Source: Nocardia transvalensis NBRC 15921 | GTDB lineage: Bacteria; Actinomycetota; Actinomycetes; Mycobacteriales; Mycobacteriaceae | Direction: 5' to 3' | DNA: 33,567 nucleotides | Assembly (NCBI RefSeq): GCF_000308875.1 | Contig: NZ_BAGL01000009.1 | Span: 1 to 33,567, forward strand | Part shown: piece by piece, positions 23,017-31,370 of the stretch | How the letters are laid out: every line of letters begins with the position of its first letter | Position numbering within the stretch: position 1 is the stretch's first letter | Notes under the pieces: model-generated | The model's database searches: none | The model's input: only the letters and a program-made list of their open reading frames with translations | What the model was told of the DNA's origin: nothing | Program-made: the position numbers and the translations under genes

Positions 23017-23082
23017 GTGCAGCGCGCGTATTTCTGGTTTACGAAGCCGGCCCCGGGTGGGCCGGTCGGTGAACCGCGCTGA
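23017..23082 (+). CDS. Aromatic-rich leader peptide of DAHP synthase
   Basis: The 21-codon open frame starts at GTG 23017 and ends at TGA 23080-23082. Residues 4-8 are A-Y-F-W-F, so Tyr, Phe, Trp and Phe codons follow one another. TACAGT at 23004-23009 would place the transcription start at or next to the GTG, giving a leaderless peptide. It stands 83 bp before a DAHP synthase gene, whose pathway makes exactly these amino acids. Regulation by ribosome stalling on the aromatic codons is inferred; a similar leader before aroF is known to me from Corynebacterium. Confidence 0.75.
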   Translation: MQRAYFWFTKPAPGGPVGEPR

Positions 23083-23158
23083 CCTTCTCCCACCCCGAGC
23101 CGGACGACCAGACCGGCGCGACGGGGAACATTCTCGGTGGGCCGGCCTGAGAAAAGGA
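23046..23158 (+). promoter_or_regulatory. Attenuator region with mutually exclusive hairpins
   Basis: GCCGGCCC (23046-23053), just after the aromatic codons, can pair with GGGCCGG (23059-23065) or with GGGCCGGC (23139-23146). The late strand GGTGGG (23136-23141) can instead pair with CCCACC (23089-23094) around an inner GCCGG/CCGGC stem (23099-23103/23113-23117). The late strand ends next to the AAAAGGAA ribosome site of DAHP synthase. There is no T tract, so control of translation seems more likely than early termination. Confidence 0.5.
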
Positions 23159-23165
23159 ACCCACG

Positions 23166-24269
23166 ATGACGATCGCAGCCGATGCCGGCGCGCATCCGAA
23201 ACCCGCTGAAGCCGCGGATCTCGACGACCAGCGCACCCTGAGCATCAGCCCCCTGTTGTCACCCGCCGAGGTGCGGCGTGACCACCCGATCGATACGGCG
23301 CTCGCCGAGACCGTGCGCGCCGGGCGCAAGGCCACCGTCGATGTGCTGAACGGTGTCGACGACCGCCTGATGGTGATCGTCGGCCCGTGTTCGGTACACG
23401 ATCCGGAGGCCGCGATGGACTACGCGCGCCGGTTGGCCGCGAAGGCGGCGGAGGTATCGGATCGCCTGCACGTGGTGATGCGCGTCTACTTCGAAAAGCC
23501 GCGCACCACGCTCGGGTGGAAGGGCCTGATCAACGACCCGCACCTGGACGGGACCTTCGACATCAACACCGGCCTGGGTCTCGGCCGCAGGCTGCTGGTG
23601 GACATCACCGCACTCGGACTACCGGTGGCGTGTGAGTTCCTGGATCCGATTACGCCGCAATACATCGCGGATCTGGTGTCCTACGGCGCGATCGGCGCGC
23701 GGACCGCGGCCAGCCAGGTGCACCGGCAGCTCGCGAGCGCGCTATCCATGCCGGTGGGAATCAAGAACGGCACCGACGGCGACGTCCAAGTAGCCGTCGA
23801 CGGCGTGCGCGCGGCCGGAGCCAGCCACGTCTTCCCAGGCACCGACCTCGACGGCCGCTCCGCCCTGATCCGCACCGTCGGCAACCCCGACTGCCACGTC
23901 ATCCTTCGCGGCGGCAGCACCGGTCCGAACTACGACGCCGCCTCGGTGGCCGAGGCCTGCATCCGGCTGGAGAAGGCATCCCTGCCGCAGCGGATCGTCG
24001 TCGACGCGAGCCACGGCAACAGCAACAAGGACCACACCAAGCAGGTCGACGTCGTCACCGATATCGCCGAGCGTCTCGCCGCCGGTGACCGCAGCGTCGT
24101 CGGCCTGATGATGGAGAGCTTCCTCGTCGCGGGCCGCCAGGACCTCACCCTGGGCCAGGCCACCGACCTCACCTACGGCCAGTCCATCACCGACGCCTGC
24201 CTCGACTGGGACACCACCGCCACCCAGCTCGACCGCCTCGCCGACGCCGTCACCGCCCGCCGCGGCTGA
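23166..24269 (+). CDS. Class I DAHP synthase (3-deoxy-7-phosphoheptulonate synthase)
   Basis: The 367-residue AroF/AroG/AroH-type enzyme joins phosphoenolpyruvate and erythrose-4-phosphate in the first step of the shikimate pathway, toward chorismate and the aromatic amino acids (and here salicylate). Motifs: I-V-G-P-C-S-V-H-D, M-R-V-Y-F-E-K-P-R-T-T-L-G-W-K-G, I-G-A-R-T-A-A-S-Q-V-H-R, G-I-K-N-G-T-D-G and V-D-A-S-H-G-N-S-N-K (metal ligand His). The leader peptide upstream predicts control by aromatic aminoacyl-tRNA levels. Many actinobacteria also carry an unrelated class II enzyme, which is not in this window. Confidence 0.95.
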   Translation: MTIAADAGAHPKPAEAADLDDQRTLSISPLLSPAEVRRDHPIDTALAETVRAGRKATVDVLNGVDDRLMVIVGPCSVHDPEAAMDYARRLAAKAAEVSDRLHVVMRVYFEKPRTTLGWKGLINDPHLDGTFDINTGLGLGRRLLVDITALGLPVACEFLDPITPQYIADLVSYGAIGARTAASQVHRQLASALSMPVGIKNGTDGDVQVAVDGVRAAGASHVFPGTDLDGRSALIRTVGNPDCHVILRGGSTGPNYDAASVAEACIRLEKASLPQRIVVDASHGNSNKDHTKQVDVVTDIAERLAAGDRSVVGLMMESFLVAGRQDLTLGQATDLTYGQSITDACLDWDTTATQLDRLADAVTARRG

Positions 24270-24282
24270 CCCCCGCACCGCC

Positions 24283-24350
24283 GCACCCCGTACACGTTCT
24301 CGCACCCCCTGCATGCCACTGCATCGCGTGCGGGAACGTGTACGGGGTGC
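24283..24350 (+). terminator. Long hairpin after DAHP synthase
   Basis: GCACCCCGTACACGTTC (24283-24299) pairs exactly with 24334-24350 over 17 bp, with nested CGCAC/GTGCG and TGCA stems inside. It starts 14 bp after the stop codon. There is no T tract. It may be a terminator or an intergenic palindromic element. Confidence 0.65.
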
Positions 24351-24417
24351 GTGAGCCGGTCCACCGGTTCGGAAGTGGCCCGCGACGGCTCCGGCGGCGG
24401 TGCGACACGATGACGTC

Positions 24418-25062
24418 ATGATCGAGACGACCGCGGTGCTGGGTGTGGCGGCGACGGAACTCGGGCTGGTGCTGACGCCCGGTCCGAATATGGTGTATCT
24501 GGTGTCGCGCACGGTGTCGCAGGGGCGGCGCGCCGGATTGGTCTCGCTGGCGGGCGTCGGCGTCGGATTCCTGGCCTACCTGGTGGCGATCGCGGCGGGG
24601 CTCACGGCGGTCTTCGCGGTGGTGCCCGGCCTGTATCTGGCGGTGAAGCTGGCCGGTGCCGCCTATCTCGCCTGGCTGGCGTGGAAAACGCTACGGCCCG
24701 GCGGGATTTCGGCGTTCACGCCGTCGGAGCTGCCCGCGGACTCGACGCGCCGGCTGTTCACGATGGGGCTGGTGACCAACCTGCTCAATCCGAAGATCGC
24801 GATTCTCTACATGGCGCTGATCCCGCAGTTCGTGGTGCCCGCGAAGGGGCAGGTGTGGTTGCAGAGCCTGCTGCTGGGCGCCGTGCAGATCGTCATCGCC
24901 CTGCTGGTCAACGGGCTGATCGTGCTCGGGGCGGGCGCCATCGCGGAATTCCTGGCCGGGCGGCCGCTGTGGATGCGGGCCCAGCGCTGGGTCACCGGGA
25001 CGCTACTGGGAACCATCGCGGTATTCCTCGCCACCGACCGCGCCCGCCCGGTCCCCGCCTGA
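24418..25062 (+). CDS. LysE/RhtB-family amino-acid exporter
   Basis: The 214-residue inner-membrane protein has about six hydrophobic segments and the family signature L-T-P-G-P-N-M-V-Y-L-V-S-R near its N-terminus, then G-V-G-V-G-F-L, A-G-A-A-Y-L-A-W-L-A-W-K and N-L-L-N-P-K-I-A-I. LysE proteins export amino acids or related compounds by the proton gradient; the substrate cannot be inferred. ATG 24418 is used; no strong ribosome site is visible. It lies between DAHP synthase and dapC, convergent to the latter. Confidence 0.9.
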   Translation: MIETTAVLGVAATELGLVLTPGPNMVYLVSRTVSQGRRAGLVSLAGVGVGFLAYLVAIAAGLTAVFAVVPGLYLAVKLAGAAYLAWLAWKTLRPGGISAFTPSELPADSTRRLFTMGLVTNLLNPKIAILYMALIPQFVVPAKGQVWLQSLLLGAVQIVIALLVNGLIVLGAGAIAEFLAGRPLWMRAQRWVTGTLLGTIAVFLATDRARPVPA

Positions 25063-25102
25063 TTCCTGACATTCCCGCCTATTCCTGATATCCGGGAACG
25101 AA

Positions 25103-26278
25103 TCAGGTGGTCGACGGGACCTGGTGCAGGCGGCGGACGGCCTCGTCCAGGGTGGCGTCCTGTTTGCAGAAGGCGAAGCGCACCAAACGATTCCACGAAT
25201 CCTTGTCGTCGGCGAACACGCTCAGCGGCACCGCCGCCACGCCCAGCCGCTCCGGCAGCTCGCGGCAGAAGGTGTGGGCATCGGCCGTGGTCAGGCCGGA
25301 GATATCGGCACAGACGAAATAGGTGCCGTCACTGCGCCGCACGCCGAACCCGGCATCCGACAGCGCCTGGGACAGGCGGGTCCGCTTCTCGGACAACCCG
25401 TTACGCAGTTCCGACACCCACGGCATCTCGTGTTCGAGGGCGTAGGCGACGGCAGGTTGGAACGGCCCGCCGCCGACGAAGGTGAGGAACTGCTTGGCCG
25501 CGATGACCCCGTCGATCAGCGGCTTCGGGCCGCACGCCCAGCCGATCTTCCAGCCGGTGACGCTGAATGTCTTGGCGGCACTGGATATCACGACCGTCCG
25601 CTCGGCCATGCCGGGCAGGGTGGAGATGCTGATGTGCTCGTGATCGTCGAAGGTCAGGTGCTCGTACACCTCGTCGGTCACCACGAGCAGATCGTGCTCG
25701 CGGGCCAGCTCCGCCACGGCGAGCAGATCGTCGCGTCCGAGTACCGTGCCCGTCGGATTGTGCGGCGAATTCAGCAGCAGCATGCGGGTTCTCGGCGTGA
25801 CGGCGGCGCGCAGGCTGTCGATATCGAGGGCGAATCCGTCGCCGTCGGGCACCAGCCGCGCGGTGCGGCGCGTGGCGCCGGCCAGCGCGACGGCGGCCGC
25901 GTAGGAGTCGTAGTACGGCTCGATGAGCACCACCTCCTCGCCCGGCTCCACCAGCCCGAGGATCGAGGCCGCGATCGCCTCGGTGGCGCCCACGGTCACC
26001 AGGACCTGAGTGTCGGGGTCGTAGTCGATGCCGTAGCGCCTCGACCGGTCCGCCGCGATCGCCTGCCGCAGGACCGGCATGCCCCGGCCGGGCGGGTACT
26101 GGTTGACGCCGTCGGCGATGGCCCGCCGCGCGGTCTCCAGCATCGCCGCGGGACCGTCGGTATCCGGGAAGCCCTGCCCCAGATTGACCGCCCCGTGCCG
26201 CACGGCGAGTTCGGTCATCTCCGCGAAGATCGTCGCCCCGAAGGGCCGCAAGCGAGCAACGGTCGGCGTATCCACCAT
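25103..26278 (-). CDS. dapC: N-succinyldiaminopimelate aminotransferase DapC
   Basis: The 391-residue class I PLP aminotransferase strongly resembles M. tuberculosis DapC (Rv0858c): L-R-P-x-x-x-T-I-F-A-E-M, N-L-G-Q-G-F-P-D-T-D-G-P, N-Q-Y-P-P-G-R-G, V-T-V-G-A-T-E-A-I-A-A, N-S-P-H-N-P-T-G, T-D-E-V-Y-E-H-L and the PLP lysine in S-S-A-A-K-T-F-S-V-T-G-W-K. It makes N-succinyl-diaminopimelate for lysine and peptidoglycan. The related mycobacterial locus also has the XPB gene nearby, which agrees with the gene order here. Confidence 0.9.
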   Translation of the reverse strand: MVDTPTVARLRPFGATIFAEMTELAVRHGAVNLGQGFPDTDGPAAMLETARRAIADGVNQYPPGRGMPVLRQAIAADRSRRYGIDYDPDTQVLVTVGATEAIAASILGLVEPGEEVVLIEPYYDSYAAAVALAGATRRTARLVPDGDGFALDIDSLRAAVTPRTRMLLLNSPHNPTGTVLGRDDLLAVAELAREHDLLVVTDEVYEHLTFDDHEHISISTLPGMAERTVVISSAAKTFSVTGWKIGWACGPKPLIDGVIAAKQFLTFVGGGPFQPAVAYALEHEMPWVSELRNGLSEKRTRLSQALSDAGFGVRRSDGTYFVCADISGLTTADAHTFCRELPERLGVAAVPLSVFADDKDSWNRLVRFAFCKQDATLDEAVRRLHQVPSTT

Positions 26279-26337
26279 GCCGACACGGTAACCTGCGCCT
26301 TTCGGCCGGCGGCCACGGCATCGCCGTCTGCGGCGGG

Positions 26338-27267
26338 TCAGTGCGGCAGCCGGATCCCGGTGAGCTTCGCCGGATTGACGAGATCGTAAGCCGCCCAGAC
26401 CGCTCCGTCACGGACGGTGAAGCCGACCACGCGGGTGGGCGAGCCCGGATAGCCGTCGTGCGACGCGCGTTCGGGTAGCAGGACGCCCAATTGGCCGTTT
26501 ACATGGACGAATTCGATATCGATCTCGTCCGCGCCGGTGAGGGTGACGCCGTACTTGCGCACGAGCCCGAGGGCCAGCCGCGCCGTACTCTCCGCGCCCG
26601 CGACGATATTGACGGCGGTGCGGGTGGTCCCGCCGGAGTCGCCGGTGAACGAGGCGTTCGGATGCAGGGCGGCCACCACCTGTCCGAGATCGCCGGAACT
26701 CAGCGCCACCAGCAGTTTCTGCACCGCGGCCTCGTGTTCGGCGTCGGCGACCGGCTCGGGCCCGCGCGCTGCGGCCTTGCGGGCGCGCGCGCCGAGCTGG
26801 CGGGCGGCCTCCACCGTCACGTCGAGCATCTCGGCGATCTCGTCATAGGGCACCGCGAACCCGTCGTGCAGGACGAAGGCGACCCGCTGCGCCGGGGTCA
26901 TCGTGTCCAGCACCACCAGCGCGGCGAAACGGTAATCCTGTTTGCGGACAACCGCTTCCAGCGGATCCGGCAGGCTCGACGGCCGTGCCGCCGTGACGAC
27001 CGGCTCCGGAAGCCACTGCCCCACATAGCTTTCCCGCCGCACCGCCGCACTCCGCAACCGGTCCAGGCAGATTCGGCTCACCACGGTCGTCAGCCACGCC
27101 CGCAGATCCTCGATCTCCGACTGCCGCGCCGTCGCCAGCCGCAGCCAGCTCTCCTGCACCGCGTCCTCGGCATCCACCACACTGCCGGTCAGCCGATAGG
27201 CCACCGAGAGCAGGTGCGCCCGATGTGATTCGAACAGATCGGCGAGTAGAGCGGCAACCATTGCCAT
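26338..27267 (-). CDS. sigJ: ECF41-family sigma factor (SigJ type) with SnoaL-like C-terminal domain
   Basis: The 309-residue sigma factor has region 2 (Y-R-L-T-G-S-V-V-D-A-E-D-A-V-Q-E-S-W-L-R-L), the ECF41 linker Y-V-G-Q-W-L-P-E-P, and region 4 (D-E-I-A-E-M-L-D-V-T-V-E-A-A-R-Q). A fused SnoaL-like/NTF2 domain (from about residue 190) replaces an anti-sigma factor and ends in N-P-A-K-L, the ECF41 N-P-D-K-L-type tail that holds the factor in check. D-S-G-G-T stands where D-G-G-G-R is usual. The start is ATG 27267; ATG 27261 is an alternative. Its probable target promoter is at 22373-22400. Confidence 0.93.
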   Translation of the reverse strand: MAMVAALLADLFESHRAHLLSVAYRLTGSVVDAEDAVQESWLRLATARQSEIEDLRAWLTTVVSRICLDRLRSAAVRRESYVGQWLPEPVVTAARPSSLPDPLEAVVRKQDYRFAALVVLDTMTPAQRVAFVLHDGFAVPYDEIAEMLDVTVEAARQLGARARKAAARGPEPVADAEHEAAVQKLLVALSSGDLGQVVAALHPNASFTGDSGGTTRTAVNIVAGAESTARLALGLVRKYGVTLTGADEIDIEFVHVNGQLGVLLPERASHDGYPGSPTRVVGFTVRDGAVWAAYDLVNPAKLTGIRLPH

Positions 27268-27440
27268 GATTCTACGGCGACCACGCCCCCGCCCTCCCCA
27301 CCGGTCCCGCCCCCGACCCCCGGTGACCCACCTCACAGCACCGCCAAAAACCCCGGCCGACCTGCCGACCCCGCCTCGTTCCCCGGTGTGTCGGTCCGTT
27401 CGGGAACAATGGGCCGGAGTCCGTACACCGAGGAGGTGCC

Positions 27441-29099
27441 ATGACCGAGGGACCGCTCATCGTGCAGAGCGACAAGACGCTGCTGCTCGAGGTGGATCAT
27501 GCGCAGGCCGATGCCGCTCGGCAGGCTATTGCGCCGTTCGCCGAGTTGGAGCGTGCGCCCGAGCATGTGCACACGTATCGGGTGACGCCGTTGGCGCTGT
27601 GGAATGCGCGGGCGGCGGGGCACGATGCCGAGCAGGTGGTGGACGCGCTGGTCAACTACTCGCGGTACGCGGTGCCGCAGCCGCTGCTGGTGGACATCGT
27701 CGACACCATGGCCCGGTACGGGCGGTTGCAGTTGGTGAAGAGTCCGGTGCACGGGCTGGTGCTGGTCAGTCTGGACCGGGCGGTGCTGGAGGAGGTGCTG
27801 CGGCACAAGAAGATCCAGCCGATGCTCGGCGACCGCATCGACGACGACACGGTGGCGGTGCATCCGTCCGAGCGCGGGCGCATCAAGCAGATGCTGCTCA
27901 AGATCGGCTGGCCCGCCGAGGACCTCGCGGGGTACGTCGACGGCGAGGCGCACCGGATCGAGCTGGACTACAGCACCCACGAGTGGCACCTGCGCGACTA
28001 TCAGGAGATGGCGGCCGATTCGTTCTGGGCGGGCGGATCGGGCGTGGTCGTGCTGCCCTGTGGCGCGGGCAAGACGATGGTCGGCGCGGCCGCGATGGCC
28101 AAGGCCGGGGCCACGACGCTGATCCTGGTCACCAATACCGTCGCGGGCCGGCAGTGGCGGCGCGAACTGCTCGCCCGCACCTCGCTGACCGAGGACGAGA
28201 TCGGCGAGTACTCCGGCGAGCGCAAGGAGGTCCGGCCGGTCACCATCGCGACCTATCAGGTGATCACGCGCAAGACCAAGGGCGAGTACAAGCACCTGGA
28301 ACTGTTCGACAGCCGCGACTGGGGCCTGGTCATCTACGACGAGGTGCACCTGCTGCCCGCCCCGGTCTTCCGGATGACCGCCGACCTGCAATCGCGCCGC
28401 CGTCTGGGCCTCACCGCGACGTTGGTGCGCGAGGACGGCCGCGAGGGCGACGTCTTCTCGCTGATCGGCCCGAAGCGCTACGACGCCCCGTGGAAGGACA
28501 TCGAGGCGCAGGGCTGGATCGCCCCGGCCGACTGCGTCGAGGTCCGCGTGACCCTCACCGACGCCGAGCGCATGGCCTACGCCACGGCCGAACCGGACGA
28601 GCGCTACAAGCTGTGCTCCACCGCGCGCACGAAGCTGCCGGTGGTCGAGTCGATCCTGGCCAAGCACAAGGACGCGCCGAGCCTGGTGATCGGCGCGTAC
28701 CTGGACCAGCTGGACGAACTGGGCGAGCACCTGAACGCCCCGGTCATCCAGGGTTCGACCCGGACCAAGGAGCGCGAGGCCCTGTTCGAGGCCTTCCGCA
28801 ACGGTGAGATCCCGGTGCTGGTGGTGAGCAAGGTCGCCAACTTCTCCATCGACCTACCCGAAGCGTCTGTCGCGGTGCAGGTTTCGGGCACCTTCGGCTC
28901 CCGCCAGGAGGAGGCGCAGCGCCTGGGCCGGTTGCTGCGCCCCAAACAGGACGGCGGCCAGGCGCACTTCTATTCGGTCGTGGCCCGTGACACGCTGGAC
29001 GCCGAATACGCCGCACACCGCCAGCGATTTCTCGCCGAACAAGGGTATGCCTATCGCATCACCGACGCGGACGACCTGCTGGGTCCGGCGCTCGGATGA
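27441..29099 (+). CDS. ercc3: DNA repair helicase XPB
   Basis: The 552-residue superfamily 2 helicase is of the XPB/UvrXPB type (M. tuberculosis Rv0861c). An N-terminal damage-recognition-like domain (about 1-185) precedes H-L-R-D-Y-Q (Q-like motif), Walker A C-G-A-G-K-T (Lys at about 211), I-Y-D-E-V-H (DEVH box), G-L-T-A-T-L, the XPB RED motif (V-R-E-D-G-R-E) and Q-E-E-A-Q-R-L-G-R-L-L-R-P-K (motif VI). It unwinds DNA 3' to 5' and is linked to repair. The start has an excellent GAGGAGGT site. Its usual neighbour, the helicase-associated protein, lies at the right edge of the window rather than next to it. Confidence 0.96.
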   Translation: MTEGPLIVQSDKTLLLEVDHAQADAARQAIAPFAELERAPEHVHTYRVTPLALWNARAAGHDAEQVVDALVNYSRYAVPQPLLVDIVDTMARYGRLQLVKSPVHGLVLVSLDRAVLEEVLRHKKIQPMLGDRIDDDTVAVHPSERGRIKQMLLKIGWPAEDLAGYVDGEAHRIELDYSTHEWHLRDYQEMAADSFWAGGSGVVVLPCGAGKTMVGAAAMAKAGATTLILVTNTVAGRQWRRELLARTSLTEDEIGEYSGERKEVRPVTIATYQVITRKTKGEYKHLELFDSRDWGLVIYDEVHLLPAPVFRMTADLQSRRRLGLTATLVREDGREGDVFSLIGPKRYDAPWKDIEAQGWIAPADCVEVRVTLTDAERMAYATAEPDERYKLCSTARTKLPVVESILAKHKDAPSLVIGAYLDQLDELGEHLNAPVIQGSTRTKEREALFEAFRNGEIPVLVVSKVANFSIDLPEASVAVQVSGTFGSRQEEAQRLGRLLRPKQDGGQAHFYSVVARDTLDAEYAAHRQRFLAEQGYAYRITDADDLLGPALG

Positions 29100-29152
29100 T
29101 CGGAGCCGAATTACCGGAGACATTGCCTCCGCATACGTGTTAGGAATGAGAC

Positions 29153-29818
29153 GTGCGACGCTTCGAATTCGCGGTGGACCGTGAACACGCCCGGGCGGTG
29201 AACGAAGTGCTCGCTGCCATCCGGCGGCTGCGCCTGCTGGCCTTCGCCGCCGCGATCCTGCTGGGGCTGGGGACGGCGGGGTTGATCCGGCTGCAACACC
29301 CGTACTCGTTCCTGCTCGCGGTCGCCTTCGCGCTGGGCACGATCACCGCGCTGTTCGTCGCGGTGTGGACGCCCTACCGCTCCCGCATCGGAAAGCTCTA
29401 TGCCGAAGGCGAACTGGTGCCCGCGGTGGTGTCGGGTAAGCACCCCAAGGGGGTCACCCTGCTGGCGCTGGTCAATATCGCCAAACCCGGCTGCGATCCG
29501 CGTTACGCGCTGATCACCCGCGTGGTGCGGGCGCTGCCCGGCCACCGGCAGTGGCCCGGCGAGCAGGTGCCGGCGGTGACCGTGCGGGCCGATCGCGCGC
29601 CGAGTTCGGTCGGCGATCTGCGCCAGGCCGTGACGGCCATGCCGATCGCCTGGGGCACCCGGGACCGGGGCGTCATCGAGCGCGCCCGCGCGGCGATCAG
29701 CGACGTCGAATGGAAACTGCTGGCCGACAATCTCGACCTGGCCGAGAAGGTGCGCCGCTCCGACGCCAAGCGTCTCCTGCTCGACCCGCAGCAGTTACCT
29801 GGCGAACTTCAGGGGTGA
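29153..29818 (+). CDS. DUF3239-family membrane protein
   Basis: The 221-residue protein starts at GTG 29153. Two hydrophobic helices (L-L-A-F-A-A-A-I-L-L-G-L and F-L-L-A-V-A-F-A-L-G-T-I-T-A-L-F, about residues 28-72) precede a cytoplasmic-looking domain with G-E-L-V-P-A-V-V-S, V-N-I-A-K-P-G-C-D-P-R-Y-A-L-I-T and a helical tail. I recognise the pattern as DUF3239 of corynebacteria-related actinobacteria; the function is unknown. It lies 53 bp after XPB in the same direction and may share its transcript. Confidence 0.78.
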   Translation: MRRFEFAVDREHARAVNEVLAAIRRLRLLAFAAAILLGLGTAGLIRLQHPYSFLLAVAFALGTITALFVAVWTPYRSRIGKLYAEGELVPAVVSGKHPKGVTLLALVNIAKPGCDPRYALITRVVRALPGHRQWPGEQVPAVTVRADRAPSSVGDLRQAVTAMPIAWGTRDRGVIERARAAISDVEWKLLADNLDLAEKVRRSDAKRLLLDPQQLPGELQG

Positions 29819-29884
29819 GCGCGGGTACGAGTTCGTAGTGGCGGCGAACTTCGGGGGTGAGCGCGGCGGTCTCGGGTTCGGGGG
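29801..29884. repeat. Two-copy tandem repeat, 42-bp period
   Basis: GGCGAACTTCAGGGGTGAGC at 29801 recurs at 29843 with one change (CGGGGG). The following bases are partly conserved. The first copy includes the stop codon of the DUF3239 gene. This may be a local duplication. Confidence 0.7.
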
Positions 29885-29946
29885 TCCTGAGCCACTAGCA
29901 TCGGGCGTCGGTCGGCACGCCGTGCCGGGAAGGGGAGGCTCGACGC

Positions 29947-31365
29947 ATGACAGCGCGCGACTGGACCAGGTACCTGGCGGCCGGATTGGTGGTCGGGGGC
30001 ATCGTGTCCGGGTATGCCGGGCCCGCGTCCGCCCAGCCGCCGGCCGATCCGTTCGTGGGCGCGGCGGGCCTCGGCGATCCCTACTATCCCGACGACGGTA
30101 ACGGCGGCTATCAGGTCGACCATTACGCCCTCGATATCGCCTACGACCCGCCCAGCCGCCACCTGACCGGGAAGGCGCGGCTGAACGCGGTCGCCTCGCA
30201 GGCGCTGCGCGTGTTCTCGCTGGACTACGCCGGCCCGGCGGTGTCGAAGGTGGCGGTGAACGGCCTGCCCGCCGGATTCACCCGCGACGGCGAGCACAAG
30301 CTGACCGTCACCCCGGCGGTGCCGCTGTTGCCCGGTCTGCCGTTCACGGTGACCGTCGAGTACGCCGGCGTCGAGGGTGACAATCCCGAATCCGGCTGGA
30401 CCATCTCCGCCAGCGGCGGCGCTTTCGTTGCGGGCGAACCGCATTCGGCGGCGACCTGGTACCCGCTCAACGACACGCCGCTGGACAAGGCGACTTTCGA
30501 CGTCACCGTCTCGGTTCCGCAAGAGTGGCAGGTGATCTCGAACGGCCTGAAGGTGCGCGAGAACGTGGACGGCGGGACCCGGACCGCCGAATGGGCCACG
30601 CAGCGCCCCACCCTCGGATACCTCACCACGGTCGCCATCGACCGGCTCGAGTTCATGGAGCGCCGCCGCGCCGACGGTACGCCGCTGGTGAGCGCCTTCG
30701 CCCCGGCCGCGGTGGGGCATCGGGACCTGGAGGAACGGCTGCCCGAGGTGCTGGACTTCCTCGAATCGCTGTACGGCCCCTATCCGTTCGAGAGCGGCGG
30801 CGGTATCTACATCGATACGGATCTGAGGATCTCCCTGGAGACGCAGACCCGGCCGACCTACGCGCCGTGGACCGACCTCGACACCCTCGTGCACGAGAAC
30901 GCCCACCAGTGGTGGGGCGATTCGATGTCGGTGCGGCAGTGGTCGGACATCTGCCTGAACGAATGCTTCGCCAGCTACACCGCCGACTACCTGTGGCCGG
31001 AGCGGATGGAGGGCGAGGACGTCGACGCCCTGTATCGCAAGACGGTGGCGAAGATGCGCGACGAGCCACAGCTGTGGCAGACGAAACTCCAGAACCCCGG
31101 CGCCGGAAAGGAATTCACCGCCGTCTACTACCGCGGGCCGCTGTTCCTGCACGCGCTGCGCACCACGATCGGCGACGGCGTCTTCTTCCCGGCGATCTCC
31201 CAGTTCGTGCAGTCGCACGCCTACGGCAACGCCTCCATGCCGGAGTTCCGGCAGTTCGTGCAGTCCAAGACGGGCATCGATCTGTCGGGATTCTTCGCCG
31301 CCTGGCTGGACAGCTCGGATGTTCCGGCCGACGAGTACCTGTACCCGGGCGCGCTGCGGAGCTGA
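29947..31365 (+). CDS. Secreted M1-family zinc metallopeptidase
   Basis: The 472-residue protein has a signal peptide (V-V-G-G-I-V-S-G-Y-A-G-P-A-S-A, cleavage before Q-P), an N-terminal beta domain (about 50-230) and a gluzincin domain with H-E-N-A-H (H316, E317, H320) and the third ligand E339 in C-L-N-E-C-F-A-S-Y. A catalytic Tyr is plausible at Y-Y-R-G-P. The classic G-A-M-E-N substrate motif is replaced by S-L-E-T-Q-T-R-P-T-Y, so it may bind the peptide N-terminus differently. It is shorter than typical aminopeptidase N and lacks the large C-terminal domain. It would act outside the cell membrane. Confidence 0.93.
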   Translation: MTARDWTRYLAAGLVVGGIVSGYAGPASAQPPADPFVGAAGLGDPYYPDDGNGGYQVDHYALDIAYDPPSRHLTGKARLNAVASQALRVFSLDYAGPAVSKVAVNGLPAGFTRDGEHKLTVTPAVPLLPGLPFTVTVEYAGVEGDNPESGWTISASGGAFVAGEPHSAATWYPLNDTPLDKATFDVTVSVPQEWQVISNGLKVRENVDGGTRTAEWATQRPTLGYLTTVAIDRLEFMERRRADGTPLVSAFAPAAVGHRDLEERLPEVLDFLESLYGPYPFESGGGIYIDTDLRISLETQTRPTYAPWTDLDTLVHENAHQWWGDSMSVRQWSDICLNECFASYTADYLWPERMEGEDVDALYRKTVAKMRDEPQLWQTKLQNPGAGKEFTAVYYRGPLFLHALRTTIGDGVFFPAISQFVQSHAYGNASMPEFRQFVQSKTGIDLSGFFAAWLDSSDVPADEYLYPGALRS

Positions 31366-31370
31366 CGCCC

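Noticed and set aside
27266..28807. 513-codon plus-strand frame inside the XPB gene
   Set aside because: Gly/Arg/Ala-rich shadow; XPB motifs are in another frame.
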